DNA from: Tritrichomonas foetus
Taxonomy: Eukaryota; Parabasalia; Tritrichomonadida; Tritrichomonadidae
Direction: 5' to 3'
Assembly: GCA_001839685.1 (NCBI GenBank)
Contig: MLAK01000596.1
Span: forward strand, 25,583 to 89,582
Length of the DNA: 64,000 nt
The notes under the pieces were generated by a model. The model ran no database searches, was not told the DNA's origin, and saw nothing but the letters and a program-made list of their open reading frames with translations. Numbering within the stretch: the stretch's first letter is position 1; every line of letters starts with the position of its first letter. Below, one piece after another: positions 1 through 8,905 of this stretch. The position numbers and the translations under genes were made by a program.

Positions 1-2038
1 TTCTGATAATTGTTGCTAATTCAGTAGTGGCTTGCCAATCAAATGCTTCATTAAAACTATCGAAATCTTCATTAATTGGTATAATTCGACCATTAATTAC
101 CATAATCGCATCTGAATCAATTAAATAATCAATTCCTTTCATAAATTCTTGTGGCATTGAATCAAGAAAAGCAATTCTAACAGGTGTTTTATGTGGTTCA
201 CTGAAATATTTTCGAATATTAGCTTCGATTTTAGCGCGATTTCGATTAAAAACGATGAAAGCAGTTGCATGTGGAAATTCCGCATCAATTAAATCAATAC
301 TTTGTGTTTGTACAAATTCAGCAAGTTTTGAAAGTTCTTCAATTGAATATTGTGTGATTTTTAGAGAATTTGGTGGTTTTACATGAACATCGGACACAAT
401 TTTGCTTACTGCTTTTATTCTTGTGAGAATTAAATCTAAAATATCGCCTTCAAATCCTTGTGGAATAATTTCTCTTGCAGTTCTTAAAGCCTCAATTGAA
501 GCAACTTCAAAATAATCGAAAACTTCGCTTCCTGTTCGGACAACACCATTTACCCATAAAGAAGGAGCTTCAATTCCAGTAGCTTCCAATTTTTGTAATG
601 ATTCATTAATGACTTGTAAGGAATTTTCAGTGAAATCTAGCCATTTCTTACCAGTGATTTCTTCAAAAGCATGTGCAAAAGATGATTCAGGGTCATTTGC
701 ATTCAAATCAAGCTTTTGAAGAAGTTTAAAAATATCACCAGTATCATAAATTGCTCGGGCAATTCTTGTTGAATTTTCGGATTCCAAATGGGGTCTAATA
801 ATGACACCTAAACGTGCAGCATAACCAGTATTTATTTTATTAAATGCTTTAATAAGTTCTGCAAAATCACGTGGATAAGCAGGATCAATTACTAACACAA
901 TATTTATTATGTTTTTCCTGATTTTTGGTGGTGCTTTCAATGCCCCAAATAGATGATCAAGTTTCGATGACCATTTTTTGTATTTTTTGTCTTTTTCTAA
1001 ATCATTTGCCCACATTATTGGTAATTTTCGAATGTCTACTGTTAATGTTGGTTTATTTAATGAATTTCGAGTCAGTAAATTAATTGATTGATCAGGTACA
1101 TTAAATTTTTCTTTCATAACTGTCATAATGTTAATTTCTTCACCATACGATGATGCGATAATGAATGGATCGAGAGTGCTGATTGGAATATCTCGTCCAT
1201 TCATTAAAAGAACGTTTGAACCTGGAGAAACACCGATATTTTCATCATTTTCATCATTATTGAATTCATCATCTGGTTCAGCAAGCGATACATAAGATAC
1301 AGCAGCTGGCCAATTCATTGCAACATCACGAAGTGCGTCCAATTGGTTTACTTTACTATCTTCATCATTTAATTCACTCATAAAACCAGTAAATCCTTTC
1401 AGGAGTCGTTTAGGTGATGGAATTGGACCTGCTAAAGTTTCAAGACTATCTAAAAACTGACGAGAATCATCTTCAAATCGTGATTTTATTGGTTGATATT
1501 CACTTCCAGAATCTTTCACGCCATATTCCATAGAATATTTAAATGGGCGTAATTCAACACCATAACCATTTAGTAATTGATGTTTCCTTGATGAAGGATT
1601 TGAAATAAATGGTCTAATTGTGCATTTTTCATTTACTTTGATACTTTTTTGAGTGAAGTCAATAAATTGATGACATTCATGTTTTGGTTCAAAATTGTAA
1701 GAAATATGTTCGGTTATATTTTGTATTGATGTATAAAAAGCAACTCTTGGTGAAAAATAATGAAATTTAAGAAGATATTTCATAAAATTCAATTGAAATG
1801 GGTTTAAGCATTTTGAAAATGTGATTATAGTTGTTTCTAAATCATTTGGAATTGTTTTTAGAGAATTAAGTGAGCTGATAAGGCATGAATATCCTTCTTG
1901 ATAAAATTCATTAAAATAATTGACTGCTTCTTCAATTGGAATTGTTTCCAAAAGAGAAGAATTTACTGTGACTTCTATGGGTTTATTGGTAACAAATTCT
2001 GAAAAGACAGTTTGTGCGAAAATGAAAAAAATCAACAT
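1..2038 (-). CDS. UGGT: UDP-glucose:glycoprotein glucosyltransferase, N-terminal half (runs off the left edge)
   Basis: This is the ER folding sensor that re-glucosylates N-glycans of misfolded glycoproteins using UDP-glucose. About 679 codons are open without a stop from 2038 to the window edge, so the C-terminal GT24 catalytic domain lies outside. The start at 2038 gives MLIFFIFAQTVFS, a good signal peptide. An in-frame ATG at 2086 would put 16 polar residues before it and is less likely. Family signatures of the thioredoxin-like sensor region are visible: LMNGRDIP, then IMWANDLEKDKKYKKW, then NIINIVLVIDPAYP, in the family order. The gene diverges from a nucleotide-sugar transporter gene whose ATG is 157 bp away. 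Trichomonads are known to make short N-glycans and to keep UGGT, so the call fits. The upstream minus strand also carries a TCACT motif near 2130. Identity is confident; the start is moderately sure. Confidence 0.85.
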   Translation of the reverse strand, partial: MLIFFIFAQTVFSEFVTNKPIEVTVNSSLLETIPIEEAVNYFNEFYQEGYSCLISSLNSLKTIPNDLETTIITFSKCLNPFQLNFMKYLLKFHYFSPRVAFYTSIQNITEHISYNFEPKHECHQFIDFTQKSIKVNEKCTIRPFISNPSSRKHQLLNGYGVELRPFKYSMEYGVKDSGSEYQPIKSRFEDDSRQFLDSLETLAGPIPSPKRLLKGFTGFMSELNDEDSKVNQLDALRDVAMNWPAAVSYVSLAEPDDEFNNDENDENIGVSPGSNVLLMNGRDIPISTLDPFIIASSYGEEINIMTVMKEKFNVPDQSINLLTRNSLNKPTLTVDIRKLPIMWANDLEKDKKYKKWSSKLDHLFGALKAPPKIRKNIINIVLVIDPAYPRDFAELIKAFNKINTGYAARLGVIIRPHLESENSTRIARAIYDTGDIFKLLQKLDLNANDPESSFAHAFEEITGKKWLDFTENSLQVINESLQKLEATGIEAPSLWVNGVVRTGSEVFDYFEVASIEALRTAREIIPQGFEGDILDLILTRIKAVSKIVSDVHVKPPNSLKITQYSIEELSKLAEFVQTQSIDLIDAEFPHATAFIVFNRNRAKIEANIRKYFSEPHKTPVRIAFLDSMPQEFMKGIDYLIDSDAIMVINGRIIPINEDFDSFNEAFDWQATTELATIIR

Positions 2039-2173
2039 TTTTTGTTTTGATTGAAGCTCACTGAAAAAGTTATCATTACTGAACATATATAGATTCAATA
2101 GGAAACCATTCAATTGGAAGTGATATCACCTGGAAAATATAAACTTTTTATATGCATATTTGTTCACTGCTCA

Positions 2174-2178
2174 TCATT
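2174..2178 (+). promoter_or_regulatory. Initiator-like TCATT
   Basis: TCATT matches the trichomonad initiator TCA(+1)-Py-(T/A). The A would be the transcription start, 20 nt before the ATG of the transporter gene at 2196. A second TCACT lies at 2164. Confidence 0.5.
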
Positions 2179-2195
2179 GAAGAAATTTAAATTCG

Positions 2196-3146
2196 ATGTT
2201 TTTCTCGAAGAAAGTGAAGCTTGGCATAGCTATTGCTATAATGTATGTTTCATTTTTACTATACTTTATGTTGCATGAAGAATTACTCCCAAAGAAAAAT
2301 GCTTCATCTGATTCATTTTCATATCCTAATGCTTTAATATTTTTCAATGATATTTGTTATATGTTAGCTGCATTTATTGCTGTTTTAATTACAAAAGCAC
2401 AACTTCCAAAAAATCCATTTCCATTTATTGCCATTTCGTTACCACAGCAAGCTGGAATGGCATGCGTTAATTATGCGCATAAGTATGTAAACTATCCTAC
2501 ATTCCAAGTAATGAAAGCTGCCAAACCGATGTCTGTCATGTTATGTAAATTATTAATCTTTCACCAGCGTATTGATATCAAAACAATATATGTTGTTATC
2601 CTTTTAAGTATAGGTTTAATAATTTTTGGTGTAAATTGTCATTTTGAATCAAAATCATACATTGGCGTTTTATATGCATGTGGTGCACTTTTCTGTGATG
2701 CTATCTATGTCCCTATTGTAGATAAGCTTAAAGTAGGAAATGGTGGCCCTTTTGTTACAATGTTTTATAATTATATGTGGAGCACTTTAATTGTTTTTAT
2801 TTTACGATTTACCGAAATTTTTGATGCAGTTTTTTGGATTTTTAAACATCAAAAAGAATTTTTACCAAAACTCCTTTTATTTGGAGTGACTGGTTCAATT
2901 GGCCAAATTTCGCTTTTTGCTGCAATTGGTCTCTCTGATGGTTTGGTTCTTTCAATTGCAACAACAACGAGAAAACTAGTCACAATTGTGTTATCATCCA
3001 TTGTTTTTGGTCACAATTTAAACTCAAGGCAGTGGCTAGGCGTGGGAATTGTTTTTACTGCACTTGGAATTGAAATTTTCTTCAAGAGTAAGAAGAAAGT
3101 TAAAATTGAACAGTCTGATGCACTTGATGTTAGAGAGAAAATATGA
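2196..3146 (+). CDS. Nucleotide-sugar transporter of the UAA/SLC35B type
   Basis: This is a 316-residue multi-pass membrane protein with about nine or ten hydrophobic segments in the drug/metabolite-transporter fold. The segment QVMKAAKPMSVML corresponds to the conserved FQ..KaskpipVml region of SLC35B proteins. ATTTRKLVTIVLS followed by RQWLGVGIVF matches the conserved tTRK.f(t/s)il.s and hxxqw.Gv.lvf motifs. Family members exchange UDP-sugars, PAPS or adenine nucleotides across ER or Golgi membranes; the substrate cannot be read from sequence. The short tail is basic (SKKKVKIEQ) but does not end in KKxx. The divergent neighbour is UGGT, which consumes UDP-glucose in the ER lumen, so a UDP-glucose/ER role is an attractive inference. 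The ATG at 2196 has an initiator motif 20 nt upstream. The 3' end converges on the LRR-kinase gene. Confidence 0.8.
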   Translation: MFFSKKVKLGIAIAIMYVSFLLYFMLHEELLPKKNASSDSFSYPNALIFFNDICYMLAAFIAVLITKAQLPKNPFPFIAISLPQQAGMACVNYAHKYVNYPTFQVMKAAKPMSVMLCKLLIFHQRIDIKTIYVVILLSIGLIIFGVNCHFESKSYIGVLYACGALFCDAIYVPIVDKLKVGNGGPFVTMFYNYMWSTLIVFILRFTEIFDAVFWIFKHQKEFLPKLLLFGVTGSIGQISLFAAIGLSDGLVLSIATTTRKLVTIVLSSIVFGHNLNSRQWLGVGIVFTALGIEIFFKSKKKVKIEQSDALDVREKI

Positions 3147-3791
3147 TTTGTTCCAAAAAATGTGAATAGATATTTAGATACTGTTATTCAGTCACTGAAT
3201 ATAAAGCATAAATGTTCTGAATATGATATCTGAAACAAAATATGATAAAATCATTTTTTTTTTGATTCCAAAAGATATTCTTAAACCTCTCAAAAATTTA
3301 TTCGCTCACTTCCACCCCAGAGATGGATACACTTTTTTTTAGTGACTGATTATACATCATTCGGATTTTTATTTTTCTAATGATTTTCAATTGTTTATCA
3401 ATCAATGATGAAATTCAAATTCAAAAATAAATTAAACAAGCAAATCAAAGGGGACTCTCTCTTACTTTTGTTATAATTATGTTTGGACAAATTCTTTCAT
3501 ATGAAGTATAAATTAAACTATAATAAATTGTTAAAAAAAAAAAAGAAAAGAGAATTGGAAAAAATAATTTTTCTGGTTTTTTTATTAGTTTAAATTAAAA
3601 TATAAATCTAAATATATTGAACTTCAATAATTTAAAACAGAAAAATATTGTTTATTTTGTAATAAATTATTTACAATTTAATTAATCGAATATTCAAATA
3701 AAGAACCATTATGTTCAAAAATTTTAGATACTTTATACTGTGATTATACAGATAAACGATCCAATTCTTGGTATAAATACAAATATTGTCG
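3147..3791. other. AT-rich spacer between convergent genes
   Basis: No coding signal was found on either strand. It contains homopolymer runs (T near 3254, A near 3530) and the 3' ends of the flanking convergent genes. The stop of the minus-strand gene is followed by TAAA-like sequence, as in trichomonad polyadenylation signals. Confidence 0.6.
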
Positions 3792-5612
3792 TTATTTATG
3801 ATAAACTTTGTTTATAGTGTCATAAATATGATCCATACGAGATATAATTGGATTTGTATCGACATTGGGGAAGAAGGCATAGTTGTTTTGAACAATGACA
3901 TTAATAATTGCAGAAAAAGTGGGACGATCTCGTGGATTATATGAACAACAATATCGAATTATATCTTGTGCAAATGTTGGAATAGAATTTGGAAGTGGTA
4001 TTTGTTTTCCATTCACAATTTCATCGATTTTCAATTTTGGATATGAACCATTCATCAATATGAAATAGAGGATGATTCCAAATGAATATTGATCAATCTT
4101 TTCTGTATATTCTTCATGTTTCAACAATTCTGGTGCCATACAAAATAATGACTCAATCGCTTTATTTAAACTTGATTTAGAAGATAACTCAATTGTATTT
4201 CGAAAATCAGTGATTCGAATATGTTTTTTTAAATTCATCAATATATTGCTTGGTTTTAAGTTTCGATGAATAATATGGCATATTTCTTGAAGATATTGAA
4301 GAGTAGCTAAAATCTCAGATATAACACATACTTTTTCTGTATTTGTCATTGTTGGAAGTTCTTTTTCAAGTGNTGAAGGTTGATATGATAAAATCAGACA
4401 TGGTGGAACATTTTTAATTTCATTCGTTGAAATATCTCTTTCTTCATATCCTTGATTATAACCATATACTTTTAAAACACAAGGATGTTGAATACTTGAC
4501 ATAATTTCATATTCATAAATGAAAAGAAAATTATCATTTTGATTCTCAATATTTTTAAATATTTTTTGTGCATAAATTTGTCGATTATTTTTAACAACTT
4601 TGAATATTTTTGAAGAAGGACCTTCTCCTATTTTCTCAATTTTGTGATATTTTATAATTTCTTCGATAGATATTGAACCTATTTCTTGTGGATTTGCATT
4701 TGGTTGAGTATTTAATTGAATATTTTGTTGAGTATTTGATTGAAAATTCATTAAGATAGCTTGAAGTTTCTGATTTTCTTGTGTTAGATTTTGGACATCT
4801 GATCGAAGTTTTCTATTTTCTTCCATCAATTTTTCAGTCATTAATTTCAATCGCTGGTTTTCTTCAATGAGTTTACCATTGGAATTATCTTGATTTATAC
4901 TTCTTTTAGAAAGATCTGGCATTTTCATAGTTGATGTCGAGTTATTATAAACACTTTCATTTGGATCAACATATTCGATTTTTAAAGGATATTTATAATC
5001 TCGAAATCCATCTGATTTGCTATGCATTTGAGCTCCACGTGGAACATATAATGTAAAATTTTTAAGATTAAACCAACATAGTCCATTATTATCATATGAA
5101 AAATATTGAAGTTTTGGCAGAAATATCTTTTTCAGCAATGAACAACCACAAAAACATGAACTTCCAATACTTAGATTTGTTGTGTCACATTCAAATGATT
5201 TTATTCCACTAGACAAAAAGCAATTACTTCCAAGACATCTTAAAGAAGGAGGAAGAAGAATATGAAAAAGATTTTTACAATTATTAAAACAATAACTTCC
5301 AATATCTCTCAGACGAGAATTTTGAGGAAAGTTAACTTTTCGAATTGAGGAATGACTAAATGCACTATCACCTATTTCTTCAATTAATGAACCATCTTCA
5401 AATGAAATTGATTGAATTTTGTCGTTGTAATAGAATGCACTTTCCTCAATAGATATAACTGCAAAATTTTTTGACTTGCATTTAATTATTCTTGGTATGA
5501 CAATATCACCTTTGACTTTCTTCGATTTTGAAATGAATGCTGTGAAATCATCCCAATCAAGATTGTATACGACTTTGTTAACATCAGAAATAAATTGAGG
5601 TTTTTTTTGCAT
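3792..5612 (-). CDS. LRR_5 (BspA-like) - coiled coil - protein kinase-like fusion, probable pseudokinase
   Basis: The protein has 606 residues in three parts. Residues about 35-225 are BspA-type leucine-rich repeats (repeated I..sAF and l..lG..cF units). Residues about 245-290 are a coiled coil followed by an N/Q-rich stretch. Residues about 320-590 are a kinase fold. The nucleotide-binding Lys (K350 in YAQKIFK) and the APE motif (493-495) are kept. The catalytic HRD is HRN (449-451), the metal-binding DFG is DFR (469-471), and the glycine loop is GEGPSSKIF. Loss of both aspartates argues for a catalytically dead scaffold or regulator. BspA-like LRRs are greatly expanded in trichomonads, but fusion to a kinase fold is unusual. 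One base (4373, residue 414) is N in the assembly. A TCATT initiator lies 24 nt before the ATG. Confidence 0.85.
   Translation of the reverse strand: MQKKPQFISDVNKVVYNLDWDDFTAFISKSKKVKGDIVIPRIIKCKSKNFAVISIEESAFYYNDKIQSISFEDGSLIEEIGDSAFSHSSIRKVNFPQNSRLRDIGSYCFNNCKNLFHILLPPSLRCLGSNCFLSSGIKSFECDTTNLSIGSSCFCGCSLLKKIFLPKLQYFSYDNNGLCWFNLKNFTLYVPRGAQMHSKSDGFRDYKYPLKIEYVDPNESVYNNSTSTMKMPDLSKRSINQDNSNGKLIEENQRLKLMTEKLMEENRKLRSDVQNLTQENQKLQAILMNFQSNTQQNIQLNTQPNANPQEIGSISIEEIIKYHKIEKIGEGPSSKIFKVVKNNRQIYAQKIFKNIENQNDNFLFIYEYEIMSSIQHPCVLKVYGYNQGYEERDISTNEIKNVPPCLILSYQPSXLEKELPTMTNTEKVCVISEILATLQYLQEICHIIHRNLKPSNILMNLKKHIRITDFRNTIELSSKSSLNKAIESLFCMAPELLKHEEYTEKIDQYSFGIILYFILMNGSYPKLKIDEIVNGKQIPLPNSIPTFAQDIIRYCCSYNPRDRPTFSAIINVIVQNNYAFFPNVDTNPIISRMDHIYDTINKVYHK
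4373..4373. other. Ambiguous base (N)
   Basis: This is the only N noticed in the window. It makes residue 414 of the LRR-pseudokinase unknown and does not break the frame. Confidence 0.95.
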
Positions 5613-5633
5613 CTGATGAGTTGTTTCAGAAAA

Positions 5634-5638
5634 AATGA
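5634..5638 (-). promoter_or_regulatory. Initiator-like TCATT
   Basis: On the minus strand TCATT places the putative +1 A at 5636, 24 nt before the ATG at 5612 of the LRR-pseudokinase gene. Confidence 0.4.
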
Positions 5639-5897
5639 AGTGAAGATTTTAATGTCAGTTTGATTTTTGTCAATAAGTCAAGAATCCCAATTTGATATTT
5701 CAAGAATTCATGCAATAATATGATATATTTACTTGTGTTTAAGCACACCATGAATCACATTGATAACCTATCAACTGCAAAACAAATTCCTTTTTCTTCT
5801 GTTGTTTTACTTTTACTCGAAAATAAAGATTTGAAGAACTTAAAGATAAATTTTATATAAGTAATCATTATTAATTAGAGATCGTATACTTAGATAA

Positions 5898-6339
5898 TTA
5901 TTTAATAAAAACAAAAAACAAAATGTAAAGCTCCACAAGTCTTTCTATATCGGCTACAATTGCACTAATGTTATCTTGAGAACCTTGTGCAAAAACTATA
6001 TTCTTTCATAAACATGCTGCAACGTTTATTTTATCAACACTTGTGATAATTATCACACATTTCATTGTTATCGACTACATCAAAGATTTCATTACATCAA
6101 AGAACTAAGCGAAAGTCTTCTTTTGTCATTAAATAATTCGTCATATCTTGAATATGTGTAACACCTGGAACTCTAAAATCACCAATTGATCGAGAAACTG
6201 CAAGAATTCCTGCAGTTCGACAACCTTGCACATATGAACGAATTTCTTTCATAAGTTCAATTTCACTTCTTTCAGTTGGTTTATGATCATAAGTTAATGG
6301 AACAACTGATTTATCTTTCTTACAATACACCAGATACAA
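5898..6339 (-). pseudogene. Decayed PP2C-type Ser/Thr phosphatase, C-terminal half
   Basis: The 80-codon frame at 6097-6339 carries PP2C signatures: LTYDHKPTE and LAVSRSIGDFRVPGV. It ends in a TGA where the family continues with the metal-binding ACDG motif; the aligned sequence here reads stop-C-N-E and then IFDVVDNNEMCD. After a frame change the minus strand continues TSVDKINVAAC, another stop, then FAQGSQDNISAIVADIE, which is the conserved C-terminal G(S)xDN.(T/S).IV strand. So at least two stops, one frameshift and loss of the catalytic Asp-Gly separate this from a working phosphatase. The N-terminal half with the first DGHGG motif was not found upstream. The remnant lies between the LRR-pseudokinase and the PP2A B'' gene. 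Confidence 0.8.
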
Positions 6340-7035
6340 TCCTCAAAAATCATTACCAAATATTTTGATAAAGTAAAAGTCATATTATCCACTTTTTTCC
6401 AAAACATCAATATGAAAAAAAAAGTATATAAACAGTTGTAATGAATAAATTTATGAGATTTTTACGGGAAATGATGATGAAATATATCTCTTTCCGATTT
6501 TTTTAATTTTGGATTCTAAAATAAACATAACACTTCCAATATTTTTGGTCAATATTTTATTAATTTTATTAATTCATTAAAAAACTTCTTCGATTGGATT
6601 TAAAAACACAAGTTAAGAGTAGTATAAAAGAGATAGCATTATTTGCTGCTAAATATATCTTATTGATAATGTTACATGTATTAATATTGCTCTAGAGAAC
6701 ATCGTTCATGATTTGTCACACCATGTCATATTTCATTAAAATAAACATAAATATTGTTAAAACAAATCATAGTTATACTATTAACAAAATTAAAAAATGA
6801 TTTTAATATATGAAATCTCTAAATGATGATGGAATCTTGAATTTCCCTCATAATATAGGATATAGATATAGATGGACAGATAGATAGAGATAGAGATACA
6901 AAGTTTTGTATCTCCCTCTTCATTAATGGGGAAAAGTGGATTAGTGGATTGCATTATTCAATTTTCATTTTTGAAATCAAAAATTTTTTTTCAAAAGAAA
7001 ATATTTCCTTTAAACGTACAGAAAAATTTAAAATC
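6340..7035. other. AT-rich spacer with a short GATA-like simple repeat
   Basis: No gene was found. A degenerate tract of GATA/AGATA units lies at about 6857-6899. A TTG-initiated frame from 6949 extends the downstream gene but has no ATG and is low-complexity. Confidence 0.5.
7009..7017. promoter_or_regulatory. TTTAAACGT element
   Basis: This 9-mer lies 18 nt before the ATG at 7036. It is close to the reverse complement of the ACGTTTAAC found just upstream of the NEK kinase and large coiled-coil genes, none of which has a close TCA-Py-(T/A) initiator. It is preceded by CC, giving CCTTT. Confidence 0.35.
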
Positions 7036-8337
7036 ATGAGTCTTCTCGCAAATACCGAAAAGGTTCTTAATTTTCTCGATGAAAATAATGAAGTTCGAAA
7101 GGAATATCACCGCCTTTTAGAAGCGTCAAACCTGAATTCAGCCGTTCCTCCATTTTTTTCGAGTAATTCCTCAGGTCAACAAATGGTTTACTCAGCCGTC
7201 ATGAAATTAACTAAAGATAATATATTATCTACAATGCGAAAACAATACCCACGAATTATGGACATTAACAATCTTCGGATCGAATTTCAAAAAATGAAAT
7301 TTCAAGCTTCGCCAAAATATATGAAATATTCCGAGTATTGCGCTCTTAAGCAGAAATGGCCAGAAAAGTATTCAAATTACCTCACATCGAAGTTATTCTT
7401 TGATCTTTCTATTCCTCAATTTCATACAATTCGTCCAGAGGATTTATACATGCATTTATCCATTCAGAGTGTAGCACTTACATTTTATCATAAATTAATG
7501 CAAATTGATAAAAAGAACAAAGGTGCTCTTACCAAAACTAAATTTTCACTTTTTGTGAGAGATATTTCAAGTCGATTTCCTTTCATGGAAAATATTATTA
7601 AAACATATGCAGAAGATGGACAAAGTATGTATATTGTCTTTGTTACAGAAAAATTCTTCACTGAACTCGACCCACTTCAAACAGGAACTATTTCAATCCA
7701 AAAAATCATTTCTTCTGAACTCTTTTTAGAATTAATAAAATTAGAAATTGATCGACAAAATAATCGTTCCACAAAAAACATATTTTGTGAACAATTGGCT
7801 CTTCTATATTTTGATGATTTCTATGATATGGACACAGACGAAGATGGAATACTAGCCAAAGATGATTTATTACACATGCCAAGCACAAGGTTCACAGAAT
7901 CCTTCGTTAATAGGTTATTTGATTCGATGATTTTATCAGAAGTTTTTGATTTTTCTTGGTTCTGTAGATTCAAAAGTGCATATAACAATCTTGGAAAACC
8001 CTGGGCAAATCAAATCTTTTTCGATATTTTGGATATAGATAATAATGGAGAGATTAATGAAACTGAAATGAATTATTTTTTCCATGATTTATCACGTGAT
8101 TTTTCAGAATTCTTCAAAAGAGATCCGCCAAGTTTCAAAGATTATATCAATGAACTCCGCGATTCTTGTTCGATTACTAATTCTATCGCAAAAAGTGAAT
8201 TTATTCAATCAAAAGAATCATACAAACTTGTGAAACATTTAGTAGACTTAAAAGCTTATGCTAAATGGGAATGTGGAGAAGATATTCCAGCAAGATCAGA
8301 TTGTGAGGAAGACGAAAATTCTTCAATAAGTAGTTAA
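7036..8337 (+). CDS. PP2A regulatory subunit B''-type (PPP2R3/PR72 family), EF-hand protein
   Basis: The protein has 433 residues from the ATG at 7036. The frame is open 29 codons further up but only to a TTG. B'' subunits bind the PP2A scaffold and make the phosphatase calcium-responsive. Two EF-hand loops are readable: DMDTDEDGILAKD (residues about 264-276) and DIDNNGEINETE (about 333-344), both with acidic ligands at 1, 3, 5 and 12 or near equivalents. Further up, IDKKNKGALTKTKF and LDPLQTGTISIQKI are degenerate EF-hands. The size and the order (helical N-terminus, EF-hands, short acidic Ser-rich tail) match the PPP2R3 family better than calmodulin-like proteins. It may be closest to PPP2R3C, but the subtype is not certain. 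The next gene downstream is on the opposite strand. Confidence 0.82.
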   Translation: MSLLANTEKVLNFLDENNEVRKEYHRLLEASNLNSAVPPFFSSNSSGQQMVYSAVMKLTKDNILSTMRKQYPRIMDINNLRIEFQKMKFQASPKYMKYSEYCALKQKWPEKYSNYLTSKLFFDLSIPQFHTIRPEDLYMHLSIQSVALTFYHKLMQIDKKNKGALTKTKFSLFVRDISSRFPFMENIIKTYAEDGQSMYIVFVTEKFFTELDPLQTGTISIQKIISSELFLELIKLEIDRQNNRSTKNIFCEQLALLYFDDFYDMDTDEDGILAKDDLLHMPSTRFTESFVNRLFDSMILSEVFDFSWFCRFKSAYNNLGKPWANQIFFDILDIDNNGEINETEMNYFFHDLSRDFSEFFKRDPPSFKDYINELRDSCSITNSIAKSEFIQSKESYKLVKHLVDLKAYAKWECGEDIPARSDCEEDENSSISS

Positions 8338-8905
8338 TTACTAAAATGTTAATTAAGATGCCTGATTTCAATCTTTTTATAATTTAGACTATTATTTAAT
8401 TTGATTCTTTATAGTTATTCAACCAATGGTGGGGGGATCGAACCCATACCGGAAGATTAAAAGTTTCTATACTATCAATTACACTATAGGAGCTTTACAT
8501 TTGCTTATTTGTTTAAAGGAAAATCAGGATTTTTTTCTAACACTTTTAACAGAATCTGCTGAAACTTCCTTATATAGATCCCAAATTCAAGTTGTAAAAC
8601 AAAAAAATTGAATTTACTAATTTCACATATACATATTAATTTATATGAAAAGGGTATTGTGAATGAAGAATCATAAATTTTTTGATTAATTTAAAAAATA
8701 CAATAATTATGAAAATGTGGAAATTAATCATGACAATCCTAATTGTATAAATGATTCTGAGTTGGTTTGTAAAGCTCTGTGATTTAATCAATATTCCCTG
8801 GTGAAAAAGATCGTTTATCTGAATAATAAAATATAGTTGAGAATATATTTTGTTTTAATAAAAAAATTCCTTTCACACAAAGGCTGGTTCATAATATAAA
8901 TTTCC
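8338..8905. other. Spacer between convergent genes, carrying a tRNA-derived remnant
   Basis: Apart from the tRNA-like sequence at 8422-8493, no coding or structured signal was seen. The rest is AT-rich. Confidence 0.5.
8422..8493 (-). pseudogene. tRNA-derived sequence with A and B boxes kept but cloverleaf lost
   Basis: On the minus strand TAGTGTAATTG (8476-8486) fits the pol III A box at every defined position. GGTTCGATCCC (8434-8444) fits the B box with one difference, at normal tRNA spacing. The anticodon loop looks like CTTTTAA (Lys UUU) or a neighbouring frame. The 5' acceptor strand GCTCCTA has no complement at the 3' side, the T stem keeps only three pairs, and the anticodon stem has two mismatches in either register. 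It therefore looks like a decayed tRNA gene or tRNA-derived element, not a working tRNA. Confidence 0.5.

Noticed and set aside
6949..7035. Upstream extension of the PP2A B'' frame
   Set aside because: It begins with TTG, is low-complexity and places the promoter element inside the gene. The same reasoning removed TTG-started extensions at 22076-22078, 24313-24420, 33509-33535, 42976-43005, 46279-46341 and 62717-62767.
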